Notes: generated by a model from the letters alone, not told the origin. 64,000 nt of DNA from Cyprinodon diabolis (GCA_030533445.1 CM060081.1:32066111-32130110), one strand, 5' to 3'; shown: positions 11,134 to 24,347, counted from the stretch's first letter. Translations and numbers: made by a program.

Positions 11134-13633
11134 CTGCAACACATAAAACAGGACAGATGAACCTTCTGACAACTCATGAATTTTGAGAAACAAGCTGATG
11201 TAACCAAGCCTAATGGTGTATAAGTCAGAAATAAAGTGAAGAAGTACAAATTTATGAAAATACAAGTAACAGGCCTGGAAAGGACAGCATGAATTAGATA
11301 AACACCCGAAGGACCCTTGGTTACTATGGAGGCATTACGCAGAATCACAGCTCAGGCGGGAGAATCCAATGTCATGACTCTTACATCGGGCGACACATGG
11401 AATATGTCACTGCTGAAGTGCAGCTGCAGAGCAGCTAAAAATCACTCACCCTGAGGCTATGGCCAGACTGGCCAAGTAGCGGCTCCAGGCACAGAAAGTA
11501 CGCTAAGTTCACAGGTTTTTACGCTCTTCCCAGCAGTTCTTGAGCAAAACTCTCAATCGGTGCTCATAAAATCCCTGTATATCCTGTTTCACCATGTTTC
11601 TGTTAAGCATTTTCTGTTTCGCTAGTCAGGTTGGTGCAGATTTGTGAGTTGATTTTATTTTGAAATTTGCCATTGTTTTTTCATTAGTTTTTTTTTTGTG
11701 TGTGTGTCAGGTAACTTTTGGAGCTTGATCCAGAGTCTGCTGCAGGTTTAGGCTAAACTTCATTGTTGTGGAATGACTTATAAACTACCTAGGTCACTGC
11801 ACCGGCACTGTGGCTGTGAGTGCACATATTGATTTTAATGATCTGGGTTCCTTGTGGTGCCCACTCCCCAGCTGAGTTTCACAGTGTGAGCCCGGCGTCA
11901 GCCATGCAATGGATAACTCAATTCTTTGAAAAAGAATGGCAAGAAAGAAGACACATTGAAAGAAATTTCAACGTCCTGTTTGCAGTTTACCAGGAAACAC
12001 AGTTAGCATTTGAAAGAAATGCTCTGGTTTGATAACACCACAGTTTCCCTGTTCAGTCTGAATAAAAGTCTCCTAAAAAATAATGCTAATGTTACAATGC
12101 TTTTTTACAACAAAGAGAAGAAAGCTGGTCAGAGTTGATGGAATATGGATAGTATATAATATAGAGCAGATCTGGAAGAGTACATGTTAGAGGTTACTAA
12201 CAATTTGCTGGGGGTTGATTTCTAGAAGATCTGCAAATGTAAACATTCAGACAGGGCTTATTTCATATCTAATTGTATTCATGTATTAGAATGGCTGAGT
12301 AAAAGTCCACACCTAAGTCTGTGGTAAGACTTAGAACAAATGTCATTTACACTCTTGCAATCTAAGTCAATCTGAGCTATTTTGATAAAGAACTGTGTTT
12401 AATTCAGGCTGATGGAGACATATCACAAGGAACTTACAGCTATAATTGCAGCAAAATTATTGACTCAGCAAGGTTGATTAGGGATGCAACTCTCACATGG
12501 TGAAAAACACTGTACCCTTTTTTCTTAAATGTCACAGTTATGAGGTTCTTTGTGTTTGATGTTCAAAGTGTGTTTGTATTTTAAAGTGACAAAATATTTT
12601 TAAAAAATGTATAGGTGGTGTCAATACATTTGCAAGATACTGTAAAAAATTGTCAACAGGCTGAGTAAACAACTACATAAAATCACCCCAAAATATATAT
12701 TTTCTTATATACTTTGATGTATTGTGAAGTCTTTTAGTACATATTGCTAAATAAAATGCCAATAGAAATAAATTTTATTTTTTTCCCCCTATGTTGATTT
12801 AAAGAGGAGTCTTGACCTACATCACAGATAGACAGAAAAAAAAAAGTTCATCATATTGGTGTGTATTGCTTTGGACTGTTTCTACAGTGAACTCCGTAGG
12901 TCTGTAGAGACTTAAATCTGTGGTCATCCTTCTCTCGTTCACTGTCCAGCTGGCTTTCTTCAACACTTACACAAGGAGAGTGCAGTGAATCCCATCACAA
13001 ACCCAGCAGCAGAAAAATTGTGCCATTTTCCTGAAGGAGACAAAGCTAATATGTCTTCAGAGTCATGTGAACTTGTGTCATAAGGTTATCTGAAGTATAT
13101 GCAACAACACATGTGAATGATAAATAAATAAAGTGCACCAAGACATCTGATTTTAAAGCATATCACTGTGGTGCTGAGAAACACAGTTGGGGGTACAGCT
13201 TTTTTATGAGAATGGACTAAAATAAGCCAGTTGCCATGGGTGCTGATGACGTTATTTGTATATAGATTTTAATTTCTTAATATTTTGACCTTCATCTCAC
13301 ATCAGTGTTTCTTGTGTATTTGTTAGATTTAAAATAGAAATATTTTGGAAATAGCATACAAATTGGCATAATAAATCTGTTGAAATATTGAGGAAAATTA
13401 GAATCAGTGCTGATAGGGCCAACATTAGCATAGCAATTGATGTCTCCCTGTTTTTTGTTGTTTTTTTTTGGATCAGGTTGTGTGCGTATACATGCTTTTC
13501 TTGTAAAAAAAATTAAAATATTTAGGGTTTAGGCATTTAGTGTTGAGACCCTCCCATAAATAAACATTTCAGAGCTGAGGTTTTTAGTGGTGCCTGGCTA
13601 AGTTACTTCAAGGTGTCATATTAATGGAGAAAA

Positions 13634-13692
<59 letters not shown>

Positions 13693-13699
13693 TATATAA

Positions 13700-13753
<54 letters not shown>

Positions 13754-15248
13754 ATTATTTTTTTTTTTTCATGTTGGATAAAAGATAAATTGATCAAGCA
13801 GTGAATGTTTTGTTTCAACATCTTTAAATTTAAATAGAGCCAGCCCAAAACCATTTGGGGGCTCACGGCAAGATCTGAATTTGGGAACCAACTCCTGTTC
13901 AAGTTGTTGATTAAATAAACAATGATTAATTGTAAAGACAACAATATTTCTTTGGCTGTGGGTCTGGTATACATTCCTGGTGTATCTGGAATATAGGGTT
14001 TCAGTATGCACCGAAAATATTTAGAGAGATGAGCCCACTAGTCAATGTGGCTGCTGTAAAGATGTAGTTAACATTATCTGGTTATCTCCAATCTATGATG
14101 AAAATCACAAAGTGCAGAAGACAGAGCAAAAGAACAAAAAAATAAAACAGAAAGGAACATGTAATAAAAAGAAAAAAAAGATTAAATGATACATACTATT
14201 ACAAAAGATAAGCCATATGTATACATAATACATAGAAATGACACCAAAATGAATTTAGCAGCATTAGCATGACTACCACATTTTGAATCTTTATAATCAC
14301 AGTTCTCAGGTTATAAAATAAAAAAATACATTAAAATGATAGATTCAGAAAACTTTGAAACAATAATTGTAATGGAAACTATCAAAGCATTATTTTTTGA
14401 TAAACTAAAAGACAAATAAAAATGTTTGACATCCATTCTATGCTGTTTTGTGTGTAATCAATGTCCTTAATTTCTCATACCTTAGGTGAGGTCTGAGTAT
14501 AAAAATCTGAACATTAACGTTCATCCCTGGATGTTTTTCCATCTTCAGGTCTGGGAGAATGTGCTTATGTTCATACATTTTTAAACATAAGTGGATTCAT
14601 GTTGATGATGCATTTTAAATAGTAAAAGGGTGTAGACAATCAGACCATTTCCAAAAACCAGAGGCACACAATAACCTATTAATGCAACCTGCTGGTCAAA
14701 TTTCAAAATGAGACACAAAGATACAATAGAATAACCGATTTGAATGTCAGTGAATCTAACCTGAACCCAAAACAAATAGACTACCTGGTTTTACATAAAC
14801 TTAACAGATTTTTCATTATTTTTCCTTTGTGCGCCTGGGAGTCTATACATGCCTTGGTTACATGCATTCAGCACCCGTCATACTAATCGCTGTCACTTGC
14901 GAGTCAACCTATGAACGAAACAATAAACCATGAGGAATACTGCAGGTAGACTCAGCGCGCCAGGAAACAGCCGGGGAACATTAAGCTACAATGCAATCAT
15001 GCGTAATCAGCGCAGAATCTTTAATTTCATTACAGATTGGAACACGCACTAATTATTGCAACGCTGGTCCGGTGGAGCATAATTGGGTGCATGGATCGAA
15101 AATATGGATGCGCATCAAAACACCTGTTGATTATCGGTAAAATCTCACAAGGAACTTTTTTAAATAGTAGAAGGAGACTCATAAAAATGCATATCCACCG
15201 TCTTTCTATTATAAGTATAGCTGTTTAGAAATTATATGAAAGACCTAC
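11134..15248 (-). other. hrh1: predicted hrh1 5' UTR intron
   Basis: This is the interval between the candidate donor at 15249/15248 and the acceptor at 11134. It is AT-rich with no competing gene and carries one long (AT)n tract. Short ORFs here have no recognisable content. Confidence 0.4.
13632..13770. repeat. (A)n-(AT)n-(ATT)n-(T)n low-complexity tract
   Basis: A poly-A run leads into roughly 100 bp of AT repeats with two short interruptions (AAATATATAAATATG), then ATT repeats and poly-T. It lies inside the predicted first intron of hrh1. Confidence 0.95.
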
Positions 15249-15385
15249 CTCTGGATGCTGACGCGCAGTAAAATCCTCTTCATTCCAAACTCTTTCCGCA
15301 CAGAAATCCGAAAATGAGTGAGAGACAGTCGGAGTTGGACATGGATCACCTTTATCCTTCCTCAGATCACTCCTCCTTTCACGCA
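15249..15385 (-). other. hrh1: candidate hrh1 non-coding first exon
   Basis: On the minus strand the sequence CCAGAG|GTAGGTCT gives a good donor with the exon ending at 15249. A TATA-like TTTATAATATT at 15408-15418 sits about 30 bp upstream of an assumed start near 15385. The region is more GC- and CpG-rich than its surroundings. It pairs naturally with the acceptor at 11134. The plus strand also carries TATAAAAAG at 15412-15420, so the promoter could fire the other way or both ways. Confidence 0.35.
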
Positions 15386-15425
15386 TCTGCGCTGAACTTT
15401 GGAGTTAATATTATAAAAAGCGGCG
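15386..15425. promoter_or_regulatory. TATA-containing core promoter candidate
   Basis: TATAAAAAG on the plus strand (15412-15420) overlaps TTTATAATATT on the minus strand. The minus-strand reading would serve the candidate hrh1 first exon. The plus-strand reading has the better TATA match, but the sequence downstream runs straight into a hAT element at 15548. Confidence 0.35.
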
Positions 15426-15824
15426 AACAGCAGCTCGTCAAGCTGCAGGAACGGGGGTTTTACTGGGAATTGCGCACAATGTGCCATGATTCAGCTGATG
15501 ATTCATTGAACATTTATGCGAACAGCCTTTAACTTCTTCGTAGTAGGCAGGGGCGTAGCCAGAAAATGTTTATGAGGGTGGCCAAGCAATAACCAATGTA
15601 CACTGAGGGGGGTGGATAGGCACCACAACCTCACCGTCATTCTACACTGTTCCAATAGGAAATTTAACAAGCAAAACATTCATATTTTCTAAATAAAGAC
15701 AAACTATACTTTACCACAGCCTTTGCTAAAAAAAATAAATAAATAAATAAATAAAATAGGCAAATATATTCAAACATCTGTGCTTTCTAAATAAAAGGTA
15801 GCCTATAGGGGATAAAATTCTTTT

Positions 15825-16557
15825 TGTTAGGAATCCAGTTTGTGTGGGTTGTGCTTTTGTGTCTTCTCTCCCTGCACCACCAGGTGGTGCCCTGTCCTGG
15901 TTGGTCCTCTCACACACCTGCGGCTGGTTGAATAATCACTGAGGAATATTTGAGCAATGGACGGTCACTACCTCAGCGCCAGAGTGTTTGCCAGTTTTGG
16001 GTACTCTAGCCAAGCTGAGTTTTTCTGAGTCTAACTTAGTCTTTGTTTTTTTGCTGAGCCTAACCTACTTTTTGTCTTTGCCTTTTCGTCAGGAAGCCTC
16101 CCTGCAAGCTGGATGTTTGGCCTTCTCCCCCTGGAAGGATTGTTTGAGTCTCACACTGAGCAGGGGATAAACCTACACAAGTTCCGTTCATGTCCTCCTG
16201 GATTCCCAAGTGACAGTCCGCTCAATAGCTCCCCTGGGTCTAACTAAGTCTATACCTGTCCGCCCTCCAACGTGTATCAACCTCTGGAAAAACCCACACC
16301 GACTGGATTCTGGGAGGAAAGTTTTCTCCACTAACAAGAGTCCCGTTTTCTCTGTCTTTCCAAGTCGTTGTTCAAAGTTCCCACGGATCCTGAACTAACC
16401 ACTGATACTTCCCTTCCCTCTTCCAGTTCCGGTTAACTAGTTCACTGTGTTTCCTGAATCCAACCCCGCTGGTTTCATCAATAAACCTGTTCAAACTTTT
16501 ACCCTGGTTCTCTGAGTGGTTTACTGCATGTGGGTCAGATCTAAGAAAATCATGACA
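15825..16557 (+). mobile_element. solo LTR, Ty3/Gypsy-like, with 5-bp target duplication
   Basis: This 733-bp segment starts TGTTAGGA and ends CATGACA. It is flanked by CTTTT at 15820-15824 and CTTTT at 16558-16562. A polyadenylation signal AATAAA at 16480-16485 sets the orientation as plus. There is no internal sequence, so it is the product of LTR-LTR recombination. A 5-bp duplication suits Ty3-type elements. Confidence 0.82.
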
Positions 16558-16664
16558 CTTTTAGGTTTGAGTTTTGGGCGAACATCTTTTCCATTGTCAT
16601 TACTTACCTACTTTTATCAGTAATCATTCTGCATAAAATAGATATTTACAAGACTAATACCTAC

Positions 16665-17377
16665 TGTTAAGGAAGAAAATATTCTAAAATAGTTAACTTT
16701 GGAAAAAGGTTGGCTTTCTCCCTTCCTTTCCCAGGTTCATCTCGGCGAGCTGCGTGTGGCCCCAAGGAAAACCAGCATTGCGTGTTGACGTCACAGAATT
16801 ACATAGTTTAATCGAATATAAGACAATGCACAAACTTAGAAATAAGACAATGCACAAACTTACACCAGAAACTGCAGAACAACGGAGACATACATTCAAT
16901 TACCTGACATAAATGGAGAGAAGGAAAGAAAGCAAAGACGTACCAAGACATCTTTGGAGAGTTGCAAGAGCAAATCTGATTTGTTACTTCTATGTAGAAA
17001 GCTTTATCCTCTTGTATTTAATTTATTCAAATAAGGCTGGCTTTTGCTCCTCCAACCAGGAGCTATCTTGGACACACAGAGAAACTTAGAGCTTCCCCTA
17101 ATTTACGGCCTGGCGTCCAGGAATTCTAACGTCTTCTGGCTAAGATAAACATAAGATAAGACCTCACAGAATAGCTGTTGGAATGCGGGGGCCTCTTTCC
17201 TGCCATAAATTCTCAGGAACAAACTTAAATTCAGTCCTTTGGTTCAAGGAAAGGTTATCTTCACAAACTTGTTCAAAATTAAGAAATATGTTCAAAATGA
17301 GAGTGCTCAACATACCTTTTACACATGCCATAAGATTAACTGTATTAAAAACTAAAAATAATAATTTTTCTTCAACA
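16665..17377 (-). repeat. 3' LTR of the gutted element
   Basis: On the minus strand it starts TGTTGAAG and ends CCTTAACA. It is the same length as, and reads the same as, the partner at 24441-25153. It holds a direct repeat AGACAATGCACAAACTTA (two copies near 16822-16861). The short ORF inside, also present in the partner, is chance. Confidence 0.9.
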
Positions 17378-17392
17378 GTCCCTCTTATGAGG
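17378..17392 (-). other. polypurine tract
   Basis: On the minus strand CATAAGAGGGAC directly abuts the 3' LTR start, the position where plus-strand DNA synthesis is primed. Confidence 0.7.
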
Positions 17393-18294
17393 TCTGAGAC
17401 ACACAGACCTCACAAATAAATTAAGCCTTCTAATAGAGGAACCAAAAAACCATTTAGTATATTAAAAAAAACTAAAACATTAGCCTAATTCTATAACAGC
17501 CCCTGTTTTAAACAGAACCTCCTAGCTCCACGGCCAGGTCATGTGTCTGAAGCTGAACTCCATTATCTGAACTTATCAAATGTATCTTGGGCTATCCAAC
17601 AATTTAATACTCACCTGATGAACCACAAAATTTTAACCAGTAAAAACTACAACTGAAAATACATTTCACTTATCAAACATAAAAAAATCATACAACTCAG
17701 TTATGTCAATAGAAGACAAAACACAATAGAAATATCAGCCCAAGTATAAAATTAGAAAACCAGAGTAAGATATCTCGAAATTACTAAAAAATGCTCTGCA
17801 GACTTAAAAGACAATACTCGCCACAAAAATCACAATTTGTCAATACAAACAATAACATCAAAAAAAGAAAATACATCATAAACACATAAAAATTACAAAA
17901 AACCCTTTTTTTTTTCACAATTCAATAATAAGAACTTAGAGTTCGTCTCTATGCTCCTTCGATAGTCCTCCAAAAATGAATATGAATTCTTCGTCAGGAA
18001 ACGATCCAAAAATACGCGCAAAAAAGAAACGAATGTTCTTTAAGAGGTCGCAAAAAACGAAAACACGCAATAAAGAGAAGATAAGTTAATGATGATCTTG
18101 TAGCCTGATCCTTCACGTGTTCCTCCTCGGTTGTAAACCTCAGGTTTCCACCTGAGTGTCCGTTGCTCACTGAAAATTGGAGTATTGTGCCAATATAACA
18201 GTGAGTTTAAGGAGAGGTTGCAATCTCCTTTTCTCAATGGAAGGTCACCGGAACAGGATTATTGTGCCTGTCCGGGCCTTTTAAGCCTTGTAAT
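17393..18294 (-). other. non-coding 3' interior of the gutted element
   Basis: About 0.9 kb lies between the pol remnant and the 3' LTR. No env-like frame, glycosylation cluster or CX6CC motif was seen in either strand. Confidence 0.5.
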
Positions 18295-18820
18295 TCAGGA
18301 AAATGAAGTGGTCTTGGCAGGAATCCCTGCTACACTTCTGCCTGGAACTGCAGATCCTCCTCCGCGCTGGGATGGGCCTGCAGACACTCCTCGACCGCAG
18401 GTTGAGACTGTAGATTCTCCTGTACGCCTTGTAGCGTGCGTTGTGGCTCCTCTGCTGCTGTGCACTGACTCCAATGGAACCGGGTGTCTCCTTTTCCTTT
18501 GCAGACGGACAGCATGAAATGTCCTCTCCACGACTCGGTATGGTCCGGTGAAGCGAGGTTCAGACCATTTTCTTTTGATGACCTTCAGGCGCACCCAGTC
18601 GATTCCCGGAACTGGTCCCGAGCCTGGACGTTCCTGTGTCGTCTGGTATTTTGTAAATTCCGCTGCCAGGACCTGTAACTCATTGAAGAAATCTTTAGGA
18701 GATAAATGTGCAAGCTCACCTTTCCATCCTGGAATGCGGGTAGCAGGTCCTGGAAACATCCATCCTGTCTGGAGCTCATATGGAGAGAACCCTGTTGATT
18801 GGTTAATGATTGATCCGACA
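18295..18820 (-). pseudogene. integrase C-terminal remnant
   Basis: The minus-strand frame is open from about 18820, just after a TAA, to a stop at 18295. It carries a NQSTGFSPYEL stretch from the end of the catalytic core. Further on comes DWVRLKVIKRKWSEPRFTG, running into PYRVVE. That segment is the GPY/F C-terminal DNA-binding module of retroviral and Ty3-type integrases. The zinc-binding domain and the D,D(35)E residues are missing, and the sequence turns to AT-rich non-coding DNA exactly upstream. This looks like one junction of a large internal deletion or replacement. The tail after residue 90 of the 154-codon ORF is unconserved. Confidence 0.8.
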
Positions 18821-21800
18821 CTTTATGACAGCTTTGCTGTCTTCCTTTTGTATTATAAATCTGCTTCTTTCGAGCTGTATTTTATCAATCCTTTGACCCT
18901 CTTTTTATATAAGGCCTACATGAGAAATAAATGTTTCCTATCATGTTGAACCCAAAACTTAACTGTATTTTAGAAGCAGTTCCATAATTGTTAATTTGTA
19001 AATCTCCAATTTAGACCAATTTAATTTCAATCATCATATTTTCTATTTTTTTAAAACCTTAAAGAATGATCAGCCTGTTTTACATGACTATAGATAATCT
19101 TGTCACTAAATATCAAAAATGACCTACTTTATTCCAATCATAGTTTTAAATCCCAAAAATTTCCACCATTTTTACCTTTGATCCATTTATTCTTTTGAAA
19201 ACCTATTTATACAATATTTAATTGAATAATGTATTACCCTTTTTATATTGTTTATCAATTATCAATGCCTTTTCAGTTTTGGAGAGAGATTCGATACAGC
19301 TAAATTTATTAAATGATGTAAATCTTTAGTTTAGACCTTCCTGGATGTCTTAGTTAAACAACTTATTTTAAATCATATGAATAGAGATGAAACAATCCAA
19401 TGATCACCTTCCTTAGTTTAAGAAACACTATTTTATGTAAATTTTTTTGATAGGTAATATTTAGTTTAGTATATTCAATTTATAAATTTTACTTATTTCA
19501 TATCCAAATAGTTAGCTCATATTTAATGCTTCTAATACACCGTAAAACATTTAATGTATTTTGATTTAACTTCAATAACCTCTTTTTCCGAAAAGTAAAG
19601 AGAGATCCAAACTAAAAATTTGCTTATTAGATCAATTCCATTCATGTCCCCCTGTTTCTATAACAGAACAAATGTTCTGTCATAGAATACAATAAAAATC
19701 CTATACAACTCATTGAGATGAAATCCGCTATCACCACTAACTTTAGCCTCATGTAACACAGTTGGATGTAATTCAAACATGGTGTCCCAGATGCTGTTAC
19801 AATCTGCACACCTCAATCAAAGAATTTAATGTTTGATCAAATTTATGAAATCAACACAGAACTTGGTGTCATTGGCTCAATAAGCTGCATAGACACCCAT
19901 CAATTCACTTTAACACCTTAATGTTAAATTCCATTTAAATTTAAATTTAGTTTTACTGAATGGTAGCCACTGTACTATGTAAATAAAATTTCGATCATCT
20001 TCCTTAGTAGATGAAGCGTAACACACAATGCAATTCAGCTATGGTTAAGAAAAAATATGTAATTGCAATAGTTAGTCCCTGCCCATTCTTTTCAGGCAGG
20101 AAGGGAAAAAAGACACATTAGCCTTTTGTGAGACAAACAGAGTGAATCATGGAGGAAGTTAATGCATTTCCGAGGAATGCAGTGTCGTAACAGTTGGTGC
20201 ACACCAACCCTCAAACTGCATTGCAAAACCTCTGACCCCAGGAGATGGGGTGTCCTTAACACTTAGAATTACACTGCAGGGGTTCAGGACGTGAAGACAA
20301 CAGGGCGCATCAGTGCTATAACTAAAGTAAGAAGAGAACAATGGCATCACGCACTACAAAAATTAAAAAAAGAACTTATTCACCACTACCAAGTTTAGTT
20401 GGCACCCATTTCGTCTCCAACCTGCAGACTGAAGGGAACCCCAGGAGTGGGCTTTGGCACCCAGGTCACATGATCAGAGGTGAGAATCCAGGATCACACA
20501 TGAGAACACACAACAGGACCACCGCTGAGCGACTTGCCATGCCGCAATTCTTTATCTGCTGAATCAGAAGTTGCCCAGAGTAGCAGTCATTCCCGCAGTG
20601 CAGAAGCATCTGGATAAAGTCCCGCTTTGATGAACTTTTGGTCAGAGCAGGACGTAGAAACCAGCAGATCAGTCATCCACTGAAACCCCCGTCCGGGTTT
20701 GGACAAAAGGCTATGATCTTTGTGGTCCCGACTCACTGCTGATTCCCAGCCGTAGAAGACTCCCACAGATAACGCCTGAGTCCCTTTTGTTTTCAGCCAG
20801 GTATGAAAAGCAACACTCAAAGGAGACATCTGTTGCCAGGTCCTGTGAGCAGCACTTTGCCCTCACGTGACAGCAGGAGAACAGTTCGTCTTCGCTGACC
20901 TTCGTAATCGTTCAACAGCTTTTGGCTTTCATACAGCAGTCCAGCAGAAGATGGGCACAGTTCAGCATCTTTGTTCAGCAACAACAGCGGCCTGATGTGG
21001 TAATCAAGAAGATCCCTTCAAATACATCGTCCCATGATCTCTGAGCTTAAAAGACCCTTTCCCCAAGATTGCCATCAAGTCAGAAGGAAGGAGAACTGCC
21101 AGAGAAAAAAATAATACAAAGTAATTAAAAAATCAAAACTTATATATGACACATTTTGTTACTTTCACTATTATAAATAAAATTTATCTTGTGATGCATC
21201 TTCCCGTGTGGCTCTAGATTCGTTGTTGTTATAGCACTAACGGCCAACCGCCCCAAATCCTGAACTGCAAAAAGAATAAACATAGAAATGTGTTAAAATA
21301 GTCCATGATCAGATGTGCCAGAATTAAGAAAATAATGACACTTACTGTTCAAAATCAATAAACGTCAATACCTCGATGACATTCACTCTGCTTGTGCCAA
21401 ATATCAACTACAAATTTTAAAATCACAACCTCACAAACTCATTAAAGGTTGTGATGGAATTGCACTTTGTCAAATAATTATAAATCTCATATTATTCTAC
21501 TAAATACCAAACATCCTTATCATTGTCCCACGCTGTAAGACAAAGTCCTATTTTAAAATTTCAGAAATTATTTACATTTTATTTGAATTTCATAGCAGTT
21601 TTAACAAAAATTTTCCTCAAAATTAACAATTTACACCCAACTGTATATAATCAAGTCAGCAGTGATGCAGAAATCTATTAACAATTTTAAATGTAAATAA
21701 ACATGGCATAGATGTTATTTGAAACCGTTCAATTTTAGATGATCAAATCTAATTTAGTAGAAGCTTCTATATCACATATACCATATTTTAGTCAAGCAGA

Positions 21801-23779
21801 AAGGCCATATGACTCTACATTAAAGAAATCCATAATTCACTATTGTTGAATGAAAAAATCAAAATTATTGATTAACTAATTTACAATTAACCATATCCCA
21901 AAATTTACCAGGAAATAGGGTCTACTTCTCCCCCTGTTGATATAATAAAATTATCATTTTGAAAACAAATTGGAATCTATGTCATTGTTATATAATAATT
22001 AGCTGAAAAACCAAAATATTATAAGATGTTCCACGATTTCTCCAATCTTCCATCTAGTATTCAAACTAGAGGATGTAAATTTCAAAGTTCCATCTGTAAT
22101 ATCTTATCTTTATAACATCCCCCTGTGTTTTCTTATTTCCAAAAGAAAAACAATTTAGATGTGGAAAACAAAACTAGAAGAACTTTCCCTAATTATGCTA
22201 AAATTTCAGCATGTCCAATCAGTTACCCATATGAAATATAAACCAAGTTAATTTAGTTAGAATTTAGGTTAGTTTGTTAGTGTTGTTAGTCAAAGTGGAT
22301 AACACAGTTTCCTAATAACGACATTTATCTGCTTTAAGCCAAGGCTGAATTCTCGTTTCATATTAATTCCACTGCACAAGCAGATGATTCAGCTTCAACC
22401 AGATTGTGACACCAAAATATGTAATCGTCTTTACCTTAAAATTGTCCGTAAAGCAGTAATAAAAGTATATTTATGAAACAAAACCTTTACGGTCCCTAAA
22501 TAGTTTAAAATAACAAAAATATCACACCGCTACACACTAAAGTGACGTCATATTGACATAGCGCTTCCTAAAACCCATCAAAGGCCATCTGCCTACACAT
22601 TCACTCTCATTCACACTCATCAACACCCCATTGTAAGAAAGATGCAGGATGTTACCCCAGATTTCAAACCAAAATTCGTCCTGTGAAAGTCTTAAACACA
22701 ATTATTATAACACCATGGTTGAAGAAAAAGAATTATCCAATAGTTCTAATATTGTTCAGTTTTGAGTGAACCTGTTTTAAAAAACTCCATATTATACACA
22801 CAACCGTATTTCATGATAGCCCACTGTTATTAAATGGCTACCTAGACCCCCTGTAGGAAAACCCAAAAACCGTTCATGTGGTCATGTAATATGCAAAATG
22901 GGCTGCACACGAAGATCGTCCTACAAAAAACAAAGTCATTCATTAGTGTTTCAACATGTCCTACATTAACAGTGTAGAAAACACTGTCAAGCAGAAAAAC
23001 ATCCATATGTTCTCGCTTTTGTTCTCTTGTTCCAATCAGTTAGGGTGTTCCATCCTGTGTCAGGAAACCTAGAAATTGAAGTGATTGTCAATGTTACAAT
23101 ATTATTTAAAAAAACAATTGGATCATTCCAGTGCTCCAGCCTGGAACTGATGCCACACATTTCTCCCGCTGAGAAAGTAAAAACATCTGTAAATCTGTTA
23201 TTTTGTACTTTTCATTTCAACACAAAACACAGTTCTAAAAGTAATTCACATCAAAATCCAAGAATCCTGAAAGAGTGAGCTGGAAATGTCAATGCTAACA
23301 GAACTGAAGCACTCCCAAAATGCAAATGGGGGGGTCAATCAATCGCCCTGCTGTGAAACAAAACTTTTAACCAAAACGGAGAAACCTCTGTCCCACAGAA
23401 GCACATTTTAACAGAAAATTAGTAATACAACATCCAGCAAAAACATTTGAAAATATTTCATAACACAATCTTGAAACACAAATCACTTCTGCACAATCTC
23501 AGCACAATTCAGACACAGACAGACAAATAGACAGCAGCGCGTGGTGGAACATATAACGGGGGAAGACAGACACACAGCCATAGATCAACCCGCAGCCAAG
23601 CACGCACACAAACACAAAGAAAAGTACAAAACACAGAAAAACAGACAACGTCGTAGTTCAGTCAAGAAAAGACAGAAAAGAAAAGAAAATGTCAGGTGCC
23701 GGCTAAAAGAATGTTTGACGCATCTTTTAATTTTCCAACTTCACTTTTACAAATCCCTTTTATTCTCATTTCAACTTCT
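18821..23779 (-). other. long non-coding interior of the gutted element
   Basis: Nearly 5 kb occupies the place of gag, pro and most of pol but has no readable retroviral frame on either strand. It is AT-rich except for 20150-21080, which is more GC-balanced yet still without an open frame longer than about 80 codons. I recognise no host gene in it. It could be very diverged viral sequence, captured foreign DNA or structured RNA. Confidence 0.6.
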
Positions 23780-23866
23780 CAGTCCGTTAAGGTGATTCAA
23801 CCTGCTATCAGTCCTTTAAGGTGATTCAACCTGCTATCAGTCCTTTAAGGTGATTCAACCTGCTAT
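23780..23866. repeat. 29-bp tandem repeat, three copies
   Basis: The unit begins CAGTCCTTTAAGGTGATTCA and ends ACCTGCTAT. It occurs at 23780, 23809 and 23838, with one base difference in the first copy (CCG for CCT). It lies in the leader of the gutted element and forms part of a larger hairpin array. Confidence 0.95.
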
Positions 23867-24038
23867 ATTAAGTATTCTCGGTCCTTTATACTACTAGCAA
23901 CTCGATTCAGAGTGCCAGAGAAAGGTGATCCGACCTATTAGTCCTTTTTCCATGAGTGATACAACTCGGTCCAATTAACCCAAACAATTAATTATAAGTC
24001 CACTGGAGATGAGTCGAAATCTCCGGCTGATACAAGCC
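23790..24038 (-). other. array of short hairpins with covarying stems in the leader
   Basis: In plus-strand reading a six-base loop GATTCA, GATACA or GATCCG is flanked by changing but complementary four-base arms. AGGT/ACCT occurs at 23790, 23819 and 23848, ACTC/GAGT at 23900 and AGGT/ACCT around GATCCG at 23923. GAGT/ACTC occurs at 23954 and GGCT/AGCC at 24025. A further six-base stem GGAGAT/ATCTCC lies at 24005-24024. Each unit is separated by a GTCC word (GGACT or GGACC in the minus-strand RNA). The covariation argues for an RNA structure, perhaps for packaging or dimerisation, but function is inferred. Confidence 0.6.
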
Positions 24039-24347
24039 AAAGCTACCCAATACACAAATTTCCAAAATACTTTTTTTAGAGGCCCAGGCATTGATCCTCA
24101 GGGTAAAAAGAATATAACAACAAAACCCAGCTTAAAATCAGAGTTAACGTAAAGGCTCTGTTTGAACTAGCCAAAGTTCCCTGTAATGTGTATTTATTCA
24201 AATCCTTAAACAACCGACTCTTTTAGGAGGGATTCTATCTACCTCTGCAGCTTCTATATTCTGTGAGGCCGCACACAGCAAGAGCAATCAGCCACGGTCC
24301 AACGAAACAGCGCTTCAGACAACTAAAAAATAAAAAATAATCAAATA

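Noticed and set aside
13621..13974. 117-codon minus-strand ORF rich in Tyr-Ile
   Set aside because: It is an artefact of the (AT)n tract in the hrh1 intron. Similar ORFs over the AT tracts at 120, 36204, 43892 and 46032 were rejected for the same reason.
16693..16899. 68-codon ORF present identically in both LTRs of the gutted element (also 24469-24675)
   Set aside because: Repetition follows from LTR identity, and the sequence has no protein-like features.
23541..23795. Lys-rich 84-codon plus-strand ORF
   Set aside because: It is antisense to the element's leader, compositionally biased and without motifs.
23780..23866. CRISPR-like direct repeats
   Set aside because: Only three adjacent copies with no unique spacers, inside a eukaryotic LTR element.
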